Origin: Candidatus Solirubrobacter pratensis
Lineage (GTDB): Bacteria; Actinomycetota; Thermoleophilia; Solirubrobacterales; Solirubrobacteraceae
DNA: 64,000 bases
Direction of reading: 5' to 3'
Assembly: GCF_000425945.1 (NCBI RefSeq)
Contig: NZ_KE384480.1
Span: 124,001 to 188,000, forward strand
In this document: piece after piece, positions 35,655 through 43,795 of the stretch
How the letters are laid out: every line of letters begins with the position of its first letter
Position numbering within the stretch: the stretch's first letter is position 1
Translations under genes and position numbers: made by a program
Notes under the pieces: model-generated
What the model was told of the DNA's origin: nothing
The model's input: only the letters and a program-made list of their open reading frames with translations
Database searches by the model: none

Positions 35655-37124
35655 ATGGCGCAGCTCTCGCCGACTCGGGCACTTCCCCGGCCAGGGCGCG
35701 CAGCGCCGCGGCGCACCCGGGCGTGGCCGGCGGCACTCTTCGCGGCGCTGATCGGCCTCACCGTCGCGGGCGTCCTCGTCTACCCGACGTATCCGAATTA
35801 CGACAGCTACTACGCGCTGTTGTGGGGCCGTGAGCTGCTGCACGGCGTGACGCCGACGTTCGAGGCCTACCGGGCGCCGACCGAGCATCCCTTGACGATC
35901 GCGTTCGGCGCCGGGCTGAGCGTTGCCGGGCTCGACGCCGACCGCCTCATGGTGGCCGCGACGTTCGCGTCCTTCCTCGCGCTCGTCGCGGCGATGTACC
36001 GGCTCGCTCGCGCCTCGTTCGGCATGCTCGCGGGCGTCGTCGCCGCGGCGATCCTCTGCACGCGCTTCGACCTGCCGTTCCTCGCGGCGCGCGCCTACGT
36101 CGACATCCCGTACCTCGCGCTGCTGCTGTGGGCCGCGGTGCTCGAGGCCGAGCGGCCGCGACGCGGCCTGCCCGTGCTCGCGATGATCGCCGTGGCCGGG
36201 CTGATGCGGCCCGACGCGTGGGTCGCGAGCGGCGCGTATGTGCTGTGGGTGTGGGGCGGCGCGTCGCCGCGCCGGCGGGCCGGGTACGTCGCGCTGGCCG
36301 CCGCCGGGCCGTTGGCGTGGGCGGCGGTCGACCTGGCCGTGACCGGCGATCCGCTGTTCTCGCTCTCGCATACGAGCACCCTGGCCGAGGATCTCGGACG
36401 CAGCGCCGGGCTGGGCGAGCTCCCCGCGGCGACCGTCCGCTTCCTCGTCGGCCTCGACAAGCTGCCGATCCTCGCCGCGGGCGTGCTGGGCATCGTGCTG
36501 ACGCCCGTGCTCGGCCGTGCCCGCGTGCGCGTGCCCGCGGCGCTGCTCGGGCTCGGGCTGGCGACGTTCGCCGCCGTCACCGCGGTCGGCGCGTCGGTCG
36601 TGTTCCGCTACCTGCTCGTGCCGTCGCTGATGCTCGTGCTGTTCGCCGCCGTGCCGGTCGCGGGCTGGACGCTGCTGCCCGCGGGCACGCGCGCGCGGCG
36701 CTGCTGGGCCGCGGCGGCTGCCGTCGCGGTCGCCGCCGGGGCGGCGTTCACCGTCACCCATACGACACCGTCGACCTTCGCCGCCGAACTGCGCTTCCGC
36801 GGGCGCTCGCACGCCGCGCTGCGCGCGCTCGTCGACGACCCGCGGGTCGTCGCCGCCCGCGCCTGCGGCCCGATCTCGGTGCCCAATCACAAGCTCATCC
36901 CCGAGCTGCGCTGGATCGCGCGCGCGCCGGCGGGGGCCGTCGTGGCGCGCAGCGACCGCGCCACCCGCGAGCGGACGCGGCGCGGCGTCGCGCTCTATGC
37001 CACGAGCCGGCTGACGCTGCTGCGGTACGGGTATTCGCCCGACAGCTATCGCAACGCCATCCCCATGCGCGGCTTCCGGCTGCTGGCCGCCAACGGCTAC
37101 TACGCGGCGTGGGGACGCTGCTGA
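35655..37124 (+). CDS. Membrane glycosyltransferase-like protein (GT-C type)
   Basis: A 489-residue protein with about ten helices. The first external loop has YPTYPNYDSYYALLWG and the conserved TEHPL, and helix 3-4 contains ARAYVDIPYLAL, resembling GT39/GT87-family mannosyl- or arabinosyltransferases using lipid-phosphate sugars. The C-terminal part is a small external domain. It is the first gene of a two-gene plus-strand unit with the family 2 transferase 22 bases downstream, and divergent from the metallophosphoesterase operon with only 60 bases between starts. Confidence 0.8.
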   Translation: MAQLSPTRALPRPGRAAPRRTRAWPAALFAALIGLTVAGVLVYPTYPNYDSYYALLWGRELLHGVTPTFEAYRAPTEHPLTIAFGAGLSVAGLDADRLMVAATFASFLALVAAMYRLARASFGMLAGVVAAAILCTRFDLPFLAARAYVDIPYLALLLWAAVLEAERPRRGLPVLAMIAVAGLMRPDAWVASGAYVLWVWGGASPRRRAGYVALAAAGPLAWAAVDLAVTGDPLFSLSHTSTLAEDLGRSAGLGELPAATVRFLVGLDKLPILAAGVLGIVLTPVLGRARVRVPAALLGLGLATFAAVTAVGASVVFRYLLVPSLMLVLFAAVPVAGWTLLPAGTRARRCWAAAAAVAVAAGAAFTVTHTTPSTFAAELRFRGRSHAALRALVDDPRVVAARACGPISVPNHKLIPELRWIARAPAGAVVARSDRATRERTRRGVALYATSRLTLLRYGYSPDSYRNAIPMRGFRLLAANGYYAAWGRC

Positions 37125-37146
37125 CCCGCGTTATTCTGGGCGCCGC

Positions 37147-38679
37147 ATGAAGGTCAGCGTGATCGTTCCGGTGTACGACCCGGGCCGCCACTTCGACCAA
37201 TGCCTCGAGTCGCTGCTGGGACAGACGCTGCCGCCGGCCGACTACGAGCTGATCTTCGTCGATGATGGCTCCACCGACGGCACGGGCGAGCGCCTGGACG
37301 CGCTGGCGGCGACCGAGCGCCGCGTTCGCGTCGAGCACATCCCGAACTCCGGCTGGCCCGGGCGCCCGCGAAACGTGGGCCTGGAGCTGGCCGCCGGCGA
37401 GTTCGTCCACTTCGTCGACAACGACGACTGGATCGGCCCGCAGGCGCTCGAGCGCCTGCACGCGGCGGCGGTGGCGGGCGAGGCCGACATCGTCGTCGGC
37501 AAGGTCGTCGGACACGGCCGCTGGCTTCCCCGCGGGATGTTCGTGCGCGACGCCCACGGCCTCACGGCCGGGGAGGCGCCGTTCGGGCTGCTGACGCCGC
37601 ACAAGCTGTTCCGCCGCGCGCTCCTGGAGGAGCACGAGATCCGCTTCCCCGACGCCCCCCGTCCGCTCGAGGACCATCCCTTCGTCGTGGAGGCGTACTT
37701 CCGGGCGCGGAGGATCTCGATCCTCGCCGATTACCCGTGTTACCACTGGATGCACCGGGGCCGTGACACGAACGCCTCGTTCAAGCCGCCCGATCCGCCC
37801 GCGTACTTCGCCGCCGTGCGCGAGGTTCTCGATCTCGTCGACGCGCACACCGAGCCCGGCGAGCTCCGTGACCGCCTGTACATGCGCTGGTATCGCGGCA
37901 AGCTGCTCGGGCGGCTGAACGGCCGCCAGTTCGCCCGCAACGACGACGCCTACATGGCCGCCGTCCTGCGCGAGGCCCGCCTCCTGCTCGACACCCGCGT
38001 CCCCGAGCGCCTGGACGCCGGGCTCTCGTATCGCGACCGGCTGCGGGCGCGGCTCACGCGCACCGGCGAGCTCGCGGCCCTGCGCGCCCTCGGGGCGTTC
38101 GAGCTGCACGTGCGGGCCGGCGTGCGTTCGCGGCGCGCGCGCCGGCGCGGTGGTGCCGTGCACGTGGAGCTCGACGCGACGCTCGGCGCCGCCGGCTTCC
38201 TCCGCGACGGCGACCGACTGCTGTGGAGGCTGCCGGAGGCGATCGCCGAGGCGCTGGGCGAGCACGCGGCCGACGTCACCGACGCGATGACGCAGGCCCG
38301 CGTGCAGCTGCTCCTGGTATCGGACGACGACGTCGAGTACGAGCAGCCGGTCGAGGTCCGCGCGCTCCCCCCGGCGCCCGGTGGGGCACCGCGCCTCACC
38401 GCGTCCGCGCGCCTGGACCCCGCCACCGCCGCGGCGGGAGCGCCGCTCGCGCCGGGCCGCTGGAAGGTGCGCGCGAACGTCTCCTTCGGCGGGTTCGCCC
38501 ATCTGGCCACCGTGCTGCGCGGCGGCGATCCGCTGTACGTCGCGGTCAACGCCGAAGGCCGGGCGACGATCTGGCCTTCGACGCCGCGCCGGCTCGCGCG
38601 CCGGGTGCCGGGACTGCCCGCGGCGCTCCGCCGCCTCCGCCGGCTGCGCGGTCAGCCGCTGGGGCGCGCGACGGCATAG
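37147..38679 (+). CDS. Glycosyltransferase family 2 with C-terminal beta domain (TarP/TarS-like layout)
   Basis: A 510-residue protein. Residues 1-230 are a GT-A domain: VSVIVPVYDPGRHF, FVDDGSTDGTG, the metal-binding DxD equivalent FVDNDDW, and EDHPFVVEAYF as the base region. Residues 230-330 are helical and the rest is beta-rich (GRWKVRANVSFGGF), like wall-teichoic-acid glycosyltransferases that trimerise through C-terminal domains. It likely decorates the surface polymer with sugar. The last 28 bases overlap the convergent sulfotransferase gene. Confidence 0.86.
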   Translation: MKVSVIVPVYDPGRHFDQCLESLLGQTLPPADYELIFVDDGSTDGTGERLDALAATERRVRVEHIPNSGWPGRPRNVGLELAAGEFVHFVDNDDWIGPQALERLHAAAVAGEADIVVGKVVGHGRWLPRGMFVRDAHGLTAGEAPFGLLTPHKLFRRALLEEHEIRFPDAPRPLEDHPFVVEAYFRARRISILADYPCYHWMHRGRDTNASFKPPDPPAYFAAVREVLDLVDAHTEPGELRDRLYMRWYRGKLLGRLNGRQFARNDDAYMAAVLREARLLLDTRVPERLDAGLSYRDRLRARLTRTGELAALRALGAFELHVRAGVRSRRARRRGGAVHVELDATLGAAGFLRDGDRLLWRLPEAIAEALGEHAADVTDAMTQARVQLLLVSDDDVEYEQPVEVRALPPAPGGAPRLTASARLDPATAAAGAPLAPGRWKVRANVSFGGFAHLATVLRGGDPLYVAVNAEGRATIWPSTPRRLARRVPGLPAALRRLRRLRGQPLGRATA

Positions 38680-39497
38680 CCCCACGCCGCGGCCAGCTCC
38701 ACCAGCCGCGGTGGCGTCTCCTCGGGCGGCGGGGGCGGCGCCTGCACGTGGCCGGAGCGGATCTTCTCCTTCCAGTCGCCCAGCCCGGCGCGGTATCCGC
38801 CGTGATCGAAGCGGCCGTACTCCAGCATGCTCGGCTCCCACGGCACGCCGAGGTACTCGCATACGTCGCGCGTCACGCGCGCCGGGTCGGCGGCGAGCTC
38901 CTCGTAGCGCACGTCGAGCCCCGGGTGGACGCGGCGCGCCCGCTCCAGCGCATCGCCGTAGCGCAGCACCATCTCGGCGTTGCGCTCGGCGCTGTCCTGC
39001 GGACGAACGGCGTGGCGAGAGGCCGCGATCGCCGCCGGGTGGCGCAGCAGGTAGATGAAGCGCGCGTCCGGCCAGCAGTCGAGCAGGCGGTCGGCGATGA
39101 AGACGTCGCTCGGCGTCTTGTTGACGAGCAGGCGCTTGCCGCTCTCGCTCAGCTCGCGGTGCAGCAGGCGGTCCCACAACAGGTACTGGAGGGCCGTGAC
39201 GTCGAGCCCGAGCGCCTTCAGCGCGCGATCGGAGTAGTCCGACCGCGACTCGACGACGAGATCGCGCAGATGCAGCTCAGGCGGGGAGTGGATCTCCGAG
39301 TGGCTGTCGAGCAGCACCCGCAGGAGCGTCGACCCCGAGCGGACGGAGCACAGGATGAACGCGGGCGCCCGCACCAGCCGGTCGCCGGCGAGCAGGACGT
39401 CGCGCCGCGGCCGCGATCCCGCGCGCCGGAGCTCGTAGCCACGCGCGCGCAGCACGCGCAGCGCGAACCGCTTGGCGGCGACGCCGGTCCGCCTCAT
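38652..39497 (-). CDS. PAPS-dependent sulfotransferase
   Basis: A 281-residue sulfotransferase with the 5'-phosphosulfate-binding loop FILCSVRSGSTLLRVLL, a second motif FIYLLRHPAAIAASRH (3'-phosphate loop) and RYEELAADPARVTRDVCEYL (split: RYEELAADPARV, RDVCEYLGVPW). It transfers sulfate from PAPS to hydroxyl groups of glycans or lipids. cysD and cysNC at 11305-14117 provide PAPS, so this window holds both donor synthesis and use. It lies among surface-glycan genes, so a sulfated surface polymer is a reasonable inference. Downstream of the small membrane protein at 39546 on the same strand. Confidence 0.88.
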   Translation of the reverse strand: MRRTGVAAKRFALRVLRARGYELRRAGSRPRRDVLLAGDRLVRAPAFILCSVRSGSTLLRVLLDSHSEIHSPPELHLRDLVVESRSDYSDRALKALGLDVTALQYLLWDRLLHRELSESGKRLLVNKTPSDVFIADRLLDCWPDARFIYLLRHPAAIAASRHAVRPQDSAERNAEMVLRYGDALERARRVHPGLDVRYEELAADPARVTRDVCEYLGVPWEPSMLEYGRFDHGGYRAGLGDWKEKIRSGHVQAPPPPPEETPPRLVELAAAWGYAVARPSG

Positions 39498-39545
39498 CGC
39501 GCCTCGCCGTGATGGACGTCGCTGAGGGAGATGGCGGCAATTGAA

Positions 39546-39956
39546 CTACGTGCGCCGCATCGCCCGTCGCGCGATACGCAGGCGCGCCACGTGCGCGACC
39601 GCCTTCGCCAGCCTGGCGACGCCGGCCGGCGCCTCCTGCGCGGCGAAGTGCGCCGCGCTCGCCAGCACGCCCAGCAGCAGCCACGGGAGGACGCCGGGGC
39701 CCGTGGCGTGCGTGAGCCACCACCCGGTCGCGAGCCCTGCGGCGACGCCTGCGACCTGGGCGATCGGGCTGTCGACCGGCCCGTCCGGGGCCACGACGGC
39801 GGCGAGGATGAAGGCGGCGACCGCGCCGAGCGACACGAGCGCCACCTCCGCGGCGTCCGGCGTCCCGAAGCGGGCGTAGGCCATCGCCGCGGCGCCTGCG
39901 AGCGTGACGACGTACGGGAACGGACTCGCGGGCGCGGCTGACGACACCCGCTCCAC
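39546..39956 (-). CDS. Small integral membrane protein, unknown
   Basis: A 136-residue protein with about four hydrophobic helices (VVTLAGAAAMAYA, VALVSLGAVAAFILAAVVA, IAQVAGVAAGLATGWWL, LPWLLLGVLASAA) and a basic C-terminal tail (RLRIARRAMRRT). It lies 48 bases upstream of the sulfotransferase on the same strand and may be cotranscribed. No family was recognised; it is not a flippase by size. Confidence 0.6.
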   Translation of the reverse strand: MERVSSAAPASPFPYVVTLAGAAAMAYARFGTPDAAEVALVSLGAVAAFILAAVVAPDGPVDSPIAQVAGVAAGLATGWWLTHATGPGVLPWLLLGVLASAAHFAAQEAPAGVARLAKAVAHVARLRIARRAMRRT

Positions 39957-40069
39957 CGTAGACGCCGAACCGTCACGTCAGGTGAACGAGCGGTGACCCC
40001 GTTCCCCACCGGCCGCGGAGCGACGCCATGCGGACCTTCTGGTGCGCGAAGCCGCTTCCGCGCGCCATG

Positions 40070-40371
40070 CTACGGCCGGATCGCGTGCCGGCGCATCGCC
40101 GCCGCGAGCGGTCCCTTGGCGTCGGGACCCGGCGCCTCCAGCCCGGCGAGCACGCGCAGGCGCTCCGCTTCCGGCTTGTCCTACGAAAGCTTGCCCTCGG
40201 CGTGCCAGGAGTCGGCGTGCAGCCGGAACGCGACGACCTGCTCGTCAACTCGCGCGCCGTCTCGCCGAGGCGGCCCAGCGACCACGGGTGCTCCACCGCC
40301 GCCACGAAGTGATCGACGGTCCGCCGCACCACTGGCATCGCATCGGGACCCTCGAGTCCGCGCGATGACAT
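40070..40371 (-). pseudogene. Broken gene of unknown family (frameshift plus nonsense)
   Basis: The frame from ATG 40371 reads PVVRRTVDHFVAAVEHPW then LGRLGETARE, after which sense continues one frame over as EQVVAFRLHADSWHAEGKLS, then TAG, then DKPEAERLRVLAGLEAP and ends AMRRHAIRP-stop at 40070. Two independent lesions (a frameshift near 40250 and a TAG where a sense codon such as TAC fits) interrupt an otherwise gene-like peptide with high GC3. About 100 residues in total; the family was not identified. Confidence 0.65.
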
Positions 40372-40488
40372 TCGTGCGCCCGCGATCCGTCGCAATCGCG
40401 ACCCGATCCGCTGGAGCCGTCGCACTCGGCGGGTAGGTCTGCCGGGGCGCGCGCCTCCGTTTCGTTCAAGTCGTTCGGGAGGACCCCA

Positions 40489-40965
40489 ATGTGCAGGACA
40501 GTCGCCGCGGCTGCCGTCATCACCCTGCTGGCAGCCGGAGTCGCCGCATGCGGCAGCAGCAGCGATCCGTCGAAGGATCCGGCCCCCAGCAGCACCGCCA
40601 CGAGCGCAGCGAAGCAGTCCTCCGCGCCCACGGTCGCCGGCCGGAGCGTGACCGTCGACATGCGCGACTTTCGCTTCACACCGAGCGATCTCACGGCTCG
40701 CGCGGGCAAGCTCACGATCAAGGCCACGAACACGGGGCAGCAAGTGCACGAGCTCGTCCTCGTGCGAACCAACGCCGCCCCGGACGCCATCCCGAGCAAG
40801 GGCGGCAAGGCGTCCGAGGCCGGGTCCGTCGGCGAGATCAGCGAGCGCAAACCCGGAGCGAGCGGGACGCATACCTTCAACCTCACTCCCGGCAGGTACG
40901 TCTTCCTCTGCAATGTCGACGGCCACTACGCGGCGGGAATGCGGGGGTCGCTGATCGTCAAGTAG
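40489..40965 (+). CDS. Cupredoxin-domain copper lipoprotein
   Basis: A 158-residue protein with a lipoprotein signal (lipobox GVAAC at about residues 17-21), a Ser/Ala-rich linker and a cupredoxin fold. Copper ligands are evident: His in QQVHELVL, and Cys-x4-His-x4-Met in FLCNVDGHYAAGM, the type 1 blue-copper arrangement. A lipid-anchored electron carrier or copper-binding protein outside the membrane is the likely role, similar to sulfocyanin- and plastocyanin-like proteins. It starts at ATG 40489; no redox partner gene is directly adjacent, though the ferric-reductase/FMN system lies 5 kb downstream. Confidence 0.88.
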   Translation: MCRTVAAAAVITLLAAGVAACGSSSDPSKDPAPSSTATSAAKQSSAPTVAGRSVTVDMRDFRFTPSDLTARAGKLTIKATNTGQQVHELVLVRTNAAPDAIPSKGGKASEAGSVGEISERKPGASGTHTFNLTPGRYVFLCNVDGHYAAGMRGSLIVK

Positions 40966-40999
40966 GCAGCGATCGCCACGTCACGGGAGCCGCGGCGGC

Positions 41000-41938
41000 T
41001 CACGTTCGCGCCGGCTCGCGGACCCAGTCGCGGGTCAGCATCAGCCAGAACGCGAGTCCGGCGTACTCGCGGTAGCGCCGGAAGGCCTTCTCGATCCCCT
41101 TGTCGGTCACGCGCGAGCGCCCGGAGAGCCGGCGGTAGGTCGGTCGCGTCCATGAGTCGAGCACCAGCTGGCCGTAGCGGCCGAGCAGCATCATCGTGTG
41201 GGCGCACGCGTACGGCCCGACGCCCGGGAGCGCGAGCAGCCGCTCGGCCACCTCGGCGTCGGGCAGGGCCGGGTCCGCGAGCGCCTCGACGTCGAGCCGC
41301 CGCTCGGCGACGTCGGCGGCGATCGCGCGCAGGTACGGGCCGCGGTAGCCGGCCTTGGCGATGCCCGTGTAGAAGTCGTCGCCAGCCTCGGCCATCGCGG
41401 CGGGGGAGGGGAACGTGCGCCGCCCGGGCGCCCCGGCCGCCGGCGTGCCGAGCTCGTCCACCAGCGCGCCGACCATCCGCTTGGTCGCCGCCCAGGTGCA
41501 GTTGGTCGTGCAGATCGTCTTCACGAGGTCCTCGAAGACGGTCGGGCTGCGCAGCATGCGTCCGGCGCCCTGCGTCACCCAGGCGAGCTCCGGGTCCGCG
41601 GCCGCGCGGGCGTAGAACGGGCGCAGGTCGTCGTCCAGCCGCAGCATGTGCCGGATCGCGCGGGCGAGCTCCTCCGCCGGCGCGCCGTCCCGGATCTCCA
41701 TGCGGGCTCCGTCCGCGCCGTCGGCCACGACCCGCACCAGCCACGCTTGTCCGCTGCCCGGCAGGACCGTCTCCAGCGCCGAGCCGTCCTCGGCCACGAC
41801 GTTCGGCGTCAGCTCGGCGACGCCGTGCGAGAGCAGCGTGCGTGCGAGGTCGACCGGCTCGCCGCCGCCGCCGCGCAGCTCGATCCGCTCCACCATCACC
41901 TGCCGGGCCGGTTCGTGGTCGCGTGCGCTCACGGCCAC
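41000..41938 (-). CDS. DNA-3-methyladenine glycosylase 2 family (AlkA-like, HhH-GPD)
   Basis: A 312-residue base-excision glycosylase. The helix-hairpin-helix is LLALPGVGPYACAH and the catalytic Asp lies in LVLDSWTRPTY; KTICTTNCTWAATKRM matches the conserved helical region where many members have NQ. It removes alkylated bases from DNA in the cytoplasm. The N-terminal 120 residues are a beta-rich AlkA-like domain. It is alone on the minus strand, divergent from the ArsR gene at 42001. Confidence 0.88.
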   Translation of the reverse strand: MAVSARDHEPARQVMVERIELRGGGGEPVDLARTLLSHGVAELTPNVVAEDGSALETVLPGSGQAWLVRVVADGADGARMEIRDGAPAEELARAIRHMLRLDDDLRPFYARAAADPELAWVTQGAGRMLRSPTVFEDLVKTICTTNCTWAATKRMVGALVDELGTPAAGAPGRRTFPSPAAMAEAGDDFYTGIAKAGYRGPYLRAIAADVAERRLDVEALADPALPDAEVAERLLALPGVGPYACAHTMMLLGRYGQLVLDSWTRPTYRRLSGRSRVTDKGIEKAFRRYREYAGLAFWLMLTRDWVREPART

Positions 41939-41964
41939 ATCATGCCGAGCGCCGGACCGTCTGC

Positions 41965-41988
41965 ATACCTGAACACCTATGCGGGTAT
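41965..41988. promoter_or_regulatory. Candidate ArsR-family operator
   Basis: Just before the ArsR ATG are ATACC (41965) and GGTAT (41984), an inverted pair, enclosing ACACC (41973) with six bases to GGTAT. This imperfect dyad is in the right position for autoregulation by a metal-sensing ArsR/SmtB protein. Pairing is short, so confidence is modest. Confidence 0.35.
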
Positions 41989-42000
41989 CATGGATGTGAA

Positions 42001-42372
42001 ATGGCGCATGGTGAGCACTCGGAGGTCGATCGCCTCTTGGACGAGAGCGGCTTCGCCCGCGCGGCGGCCGACAGCATGCAGGCGCTGGCGACGCCCAGCC
42101 GGCTGCGGATCCTCGCTCGGCTGCACGCCGGTGCGGCGTCGGTCAACGAGATCGCCGCGAGCGTCGGCATGGAGAGCTCGGCGGTGTCGCATCAGCTTCG
42201 CATGCTCCGGCATCTCGGCCTGGTGGTCGGGGATCGCGACGGCCGCCAGGTCGTCTATGAGTTGCACGACGACCATGTCGCCGAGCTGCTCGAGCAGGTC
42301 GTCTCGCATGTCGAGCACGTTCGGCTCGGCCTTTCGGGCCGGCGCCGCACGGCCGAGACCACGACCGGCTGA
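42001..42372 (+). CDS. ArsR/SmtB-family metal-responsive repressor
   Basis: A 123-residue winged-helix repressor: LATPSRLRILARLHAGAASV, SAVSHQLRMLRHLGLV, VYELHDDHVAELLEQVVSH. The C-terminal helix with D-x-H-x6-8-H-x2-H character (ELHDDHVAEL, VVSHVEHV) matches the alpha5 metal site of zinc/cobalt sensors such as SmtB/CzrA. The ATG at 42001 opens a protein starting MAHGEHSEVD. It sits 13 bases before a cation-diffusion facilitator, so it very likely derepresses efflux when zinc or a similar metal binds. Confidence 0.9.
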   Translation: MAHGEHSEVDRLLDESGFARAAADSMQALATPSRLRILARLHAGAASVNEIAASVGMESSAVSHQLRMLRHLGLVVGDRDGRQVVYELHDDHVAELLEQVVSHVEHVRLGLSGRRRTAETTTG

Positions 42373-42385
42373 CCCCTCGCTGCCG

Positions 42386-43069
42386 ATGCCCAGCCACACG
42401 CATCCACACGCCCCTGCTCATGCGGGTCCGCACGCGGCGCACCACGGCCACGGCCACTCGCACGGGCTCGTCGACGAGTCGATCAAGCGTTCCAAGGACG
42501 GCGTCCGCGCGGTCGCGGTCGCGCTGCTGATCCTGGGTCTGACGGCCGCCGCTCAGGCCATCGTGTTCGCGATGTCGGGCAGCGTGGCGCTGCTCGCGGA
42601 CCTGATCCACAACGCCGGCGACGCCGCCACGGCGATCCCGCTCGGCATCGCCTTCGCCCTGCGGAGCGCCCGAGCGGAGCGCTGGGCGGGATTCGCCGTC
42701 GTCCTGGCGATCTTCGTCAGCGCCTGCGTCGCGGCCTACGAAGCGGTGCACCGCCTCATCGAGCCGACCCACGTCGGACAGCTCGGAGCCCTCGCCGCCG
42801 CCGGCGCCATCGGGTTCATCGGGAACTGGCTGGCCGCGTCGGTCCGCACACGCGCCGGACGCCGCCTGGACAGCCCGGCGCTGATCGCCGACGGCGCGCA
42901 CGCCCGCGCCGATGCCTACGTCTCGCTGGCCGTGATCGCCTCCGCCGCCGTCGTCGCCCTCGGGCTGCCGATCGCGGACCCGCTGATCGGACTCGCGATC
43001 TCCGTGGTGATCCTCCGCATCACGTGGGACTCCTGGCGTACGGTGCGCCGGCCCGCCACCGCTGCGTAA
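42386..43069 (+). CDS. Cation diffusion facilitator (Zn/Co-type efflux)
   Basis: A 227-residue transporter with a His-rich N-terminal tail (HTHPHAPAHAGPHAAHHGHG), six helices, and the paired metal sites ADLIHNAGDA (HxxxD) and ADGAHARADAY (HxxxD) on helices 2 and 5. It exports divalent cations by proton antiport. It ends after the sixth helix with almost no C-terminal cytosolic domain, shorter than the usual 300 residues, though such short members exist. Cotranscribed with the ArsR gene. Confidence 0.9.
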   Translation: MPSHTHPHAPAHAGPHAAHHGHGHSHGLVDESIKRSKDGVRAVAVALLILGLTAAAQAIVFAMSGSVALLADLIHNAGDAATAIPLGIAFALRSARAERWAGFAVVLAIFVSACVAAYEAVHRLIEPTHVGQLGALAAAGAIGFIGNWLAASVRTRAGRRLDSPALIADGAHARADAYVSLAVIASAAVVALGLPIADPLIGLAISVVILRITWDSWRTVRRPATAA

Positions 43070-43114
43070 GCGCAACGTAGGAACCCGGTCGCCAGGCGGC
43101 CGCCAGCGCCGACA

Positions 43115-43795
43115 ATGGAGTCGATGCGACTGCTGATCGTGGACGACGACCGCGCACTGCGCGACGCGCTGCGCCGCGCGCTGAGCCTCGCCGGCTACGA
43201 CGTCGAGACCGCGGCCGGCGGCGAGGACGCGATGCTGCGGGTGGGGGAGTCGCCGCCGGACGCGATCGTGCTCGACGTGGGGCTTCCGGACGTCGACGGC
43301 CTGGAGGTGTGCCGCCGGCTGCGGGCGACCGGCGAGCGGGTGCCCGTGCTGATGCTCACCGCGCGCGATGCCGTCGAGGATCGCATCGACGGGCTCGACG
43401 CCGGCGCGGACGACTACCTGGTCAAGCCGTTCGACGTCGGCGAGCTGAAGGCGCGGCTGCGGGCGCTGCTGCGTCGCGTCGAACCCGGCGAGGGAGGGGA
43501 GCTGCGCTTCGCCGAGCTGACGCTGGACGGCGCCCGTCATGGCGTCGACGTGGACGGGACCTTCGTCGTGCTGACGCGGACCGAGCTGGCGCTGCTGGAG
43601 GTGCTGATGCGCAACCCGCGCAACGTCCTGCCGCACGAGGTCCTCTACGACCGCGTGTGGGGCTACGACTTCGGCCCGGCGTCCAACGCGCTGCGCGTCT
43701 ATGTCGGCTACCTGCGGCGCAAGCTCGACGAGGCGGGTGCGCGCGTGTCGATCCACACCGTGCGCGGCGTCGGCTACGCGCTGCGGGAGCCATGA
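43115..43795 (+). CDS. OmpR-family response regulator (MprA/TcrA-like)
   Basis: A 226-residue regulator: receiver with IVDDDRALRDAL, phospho-acceptor in AIVLDVGLPDVDG, Thr switch MLTARD and Lys in YLVKPFDVGEL; winged helix with LTRTELALLEVLMRNP and VYVGYLRRKLDE, ending HTVRGVGYALRE. Start ATG 43115, or 43124 as MRLLIVDD. Its stop overlaps the kinase start by 4 bases (ATGA). Both lie directly upstream of the ferric-reductase-like and FMN-binding genes on the same strand, probable targets or partners. Confidence 0.93.
   Translation: MESMRLLIVDDDRALRDALRRALSLAGYDVETAAGGEDAMLRVGESPPDAIVLDVGLPDVDGLEVCRRLRATGERVPVLMLTARDAVEDRIDGLDAGADDYLVKPFDVGELKARLRALLRRVEPGEGGELRFAELTLDGARHGVDVDGTFVVLTRTELALLEVLMRNPRNVLPHEVLYDRVWGYDFGPASNALRVYVGYLRRKLDEAGARVSIHTVRGVGYALREP

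Noticed and set aside
40070..40371. Readthrough or recoding of the internal TAG as a real mechanism
   Set aside because: A frameshift is also needed, and no recoding machinery or signal is visible.
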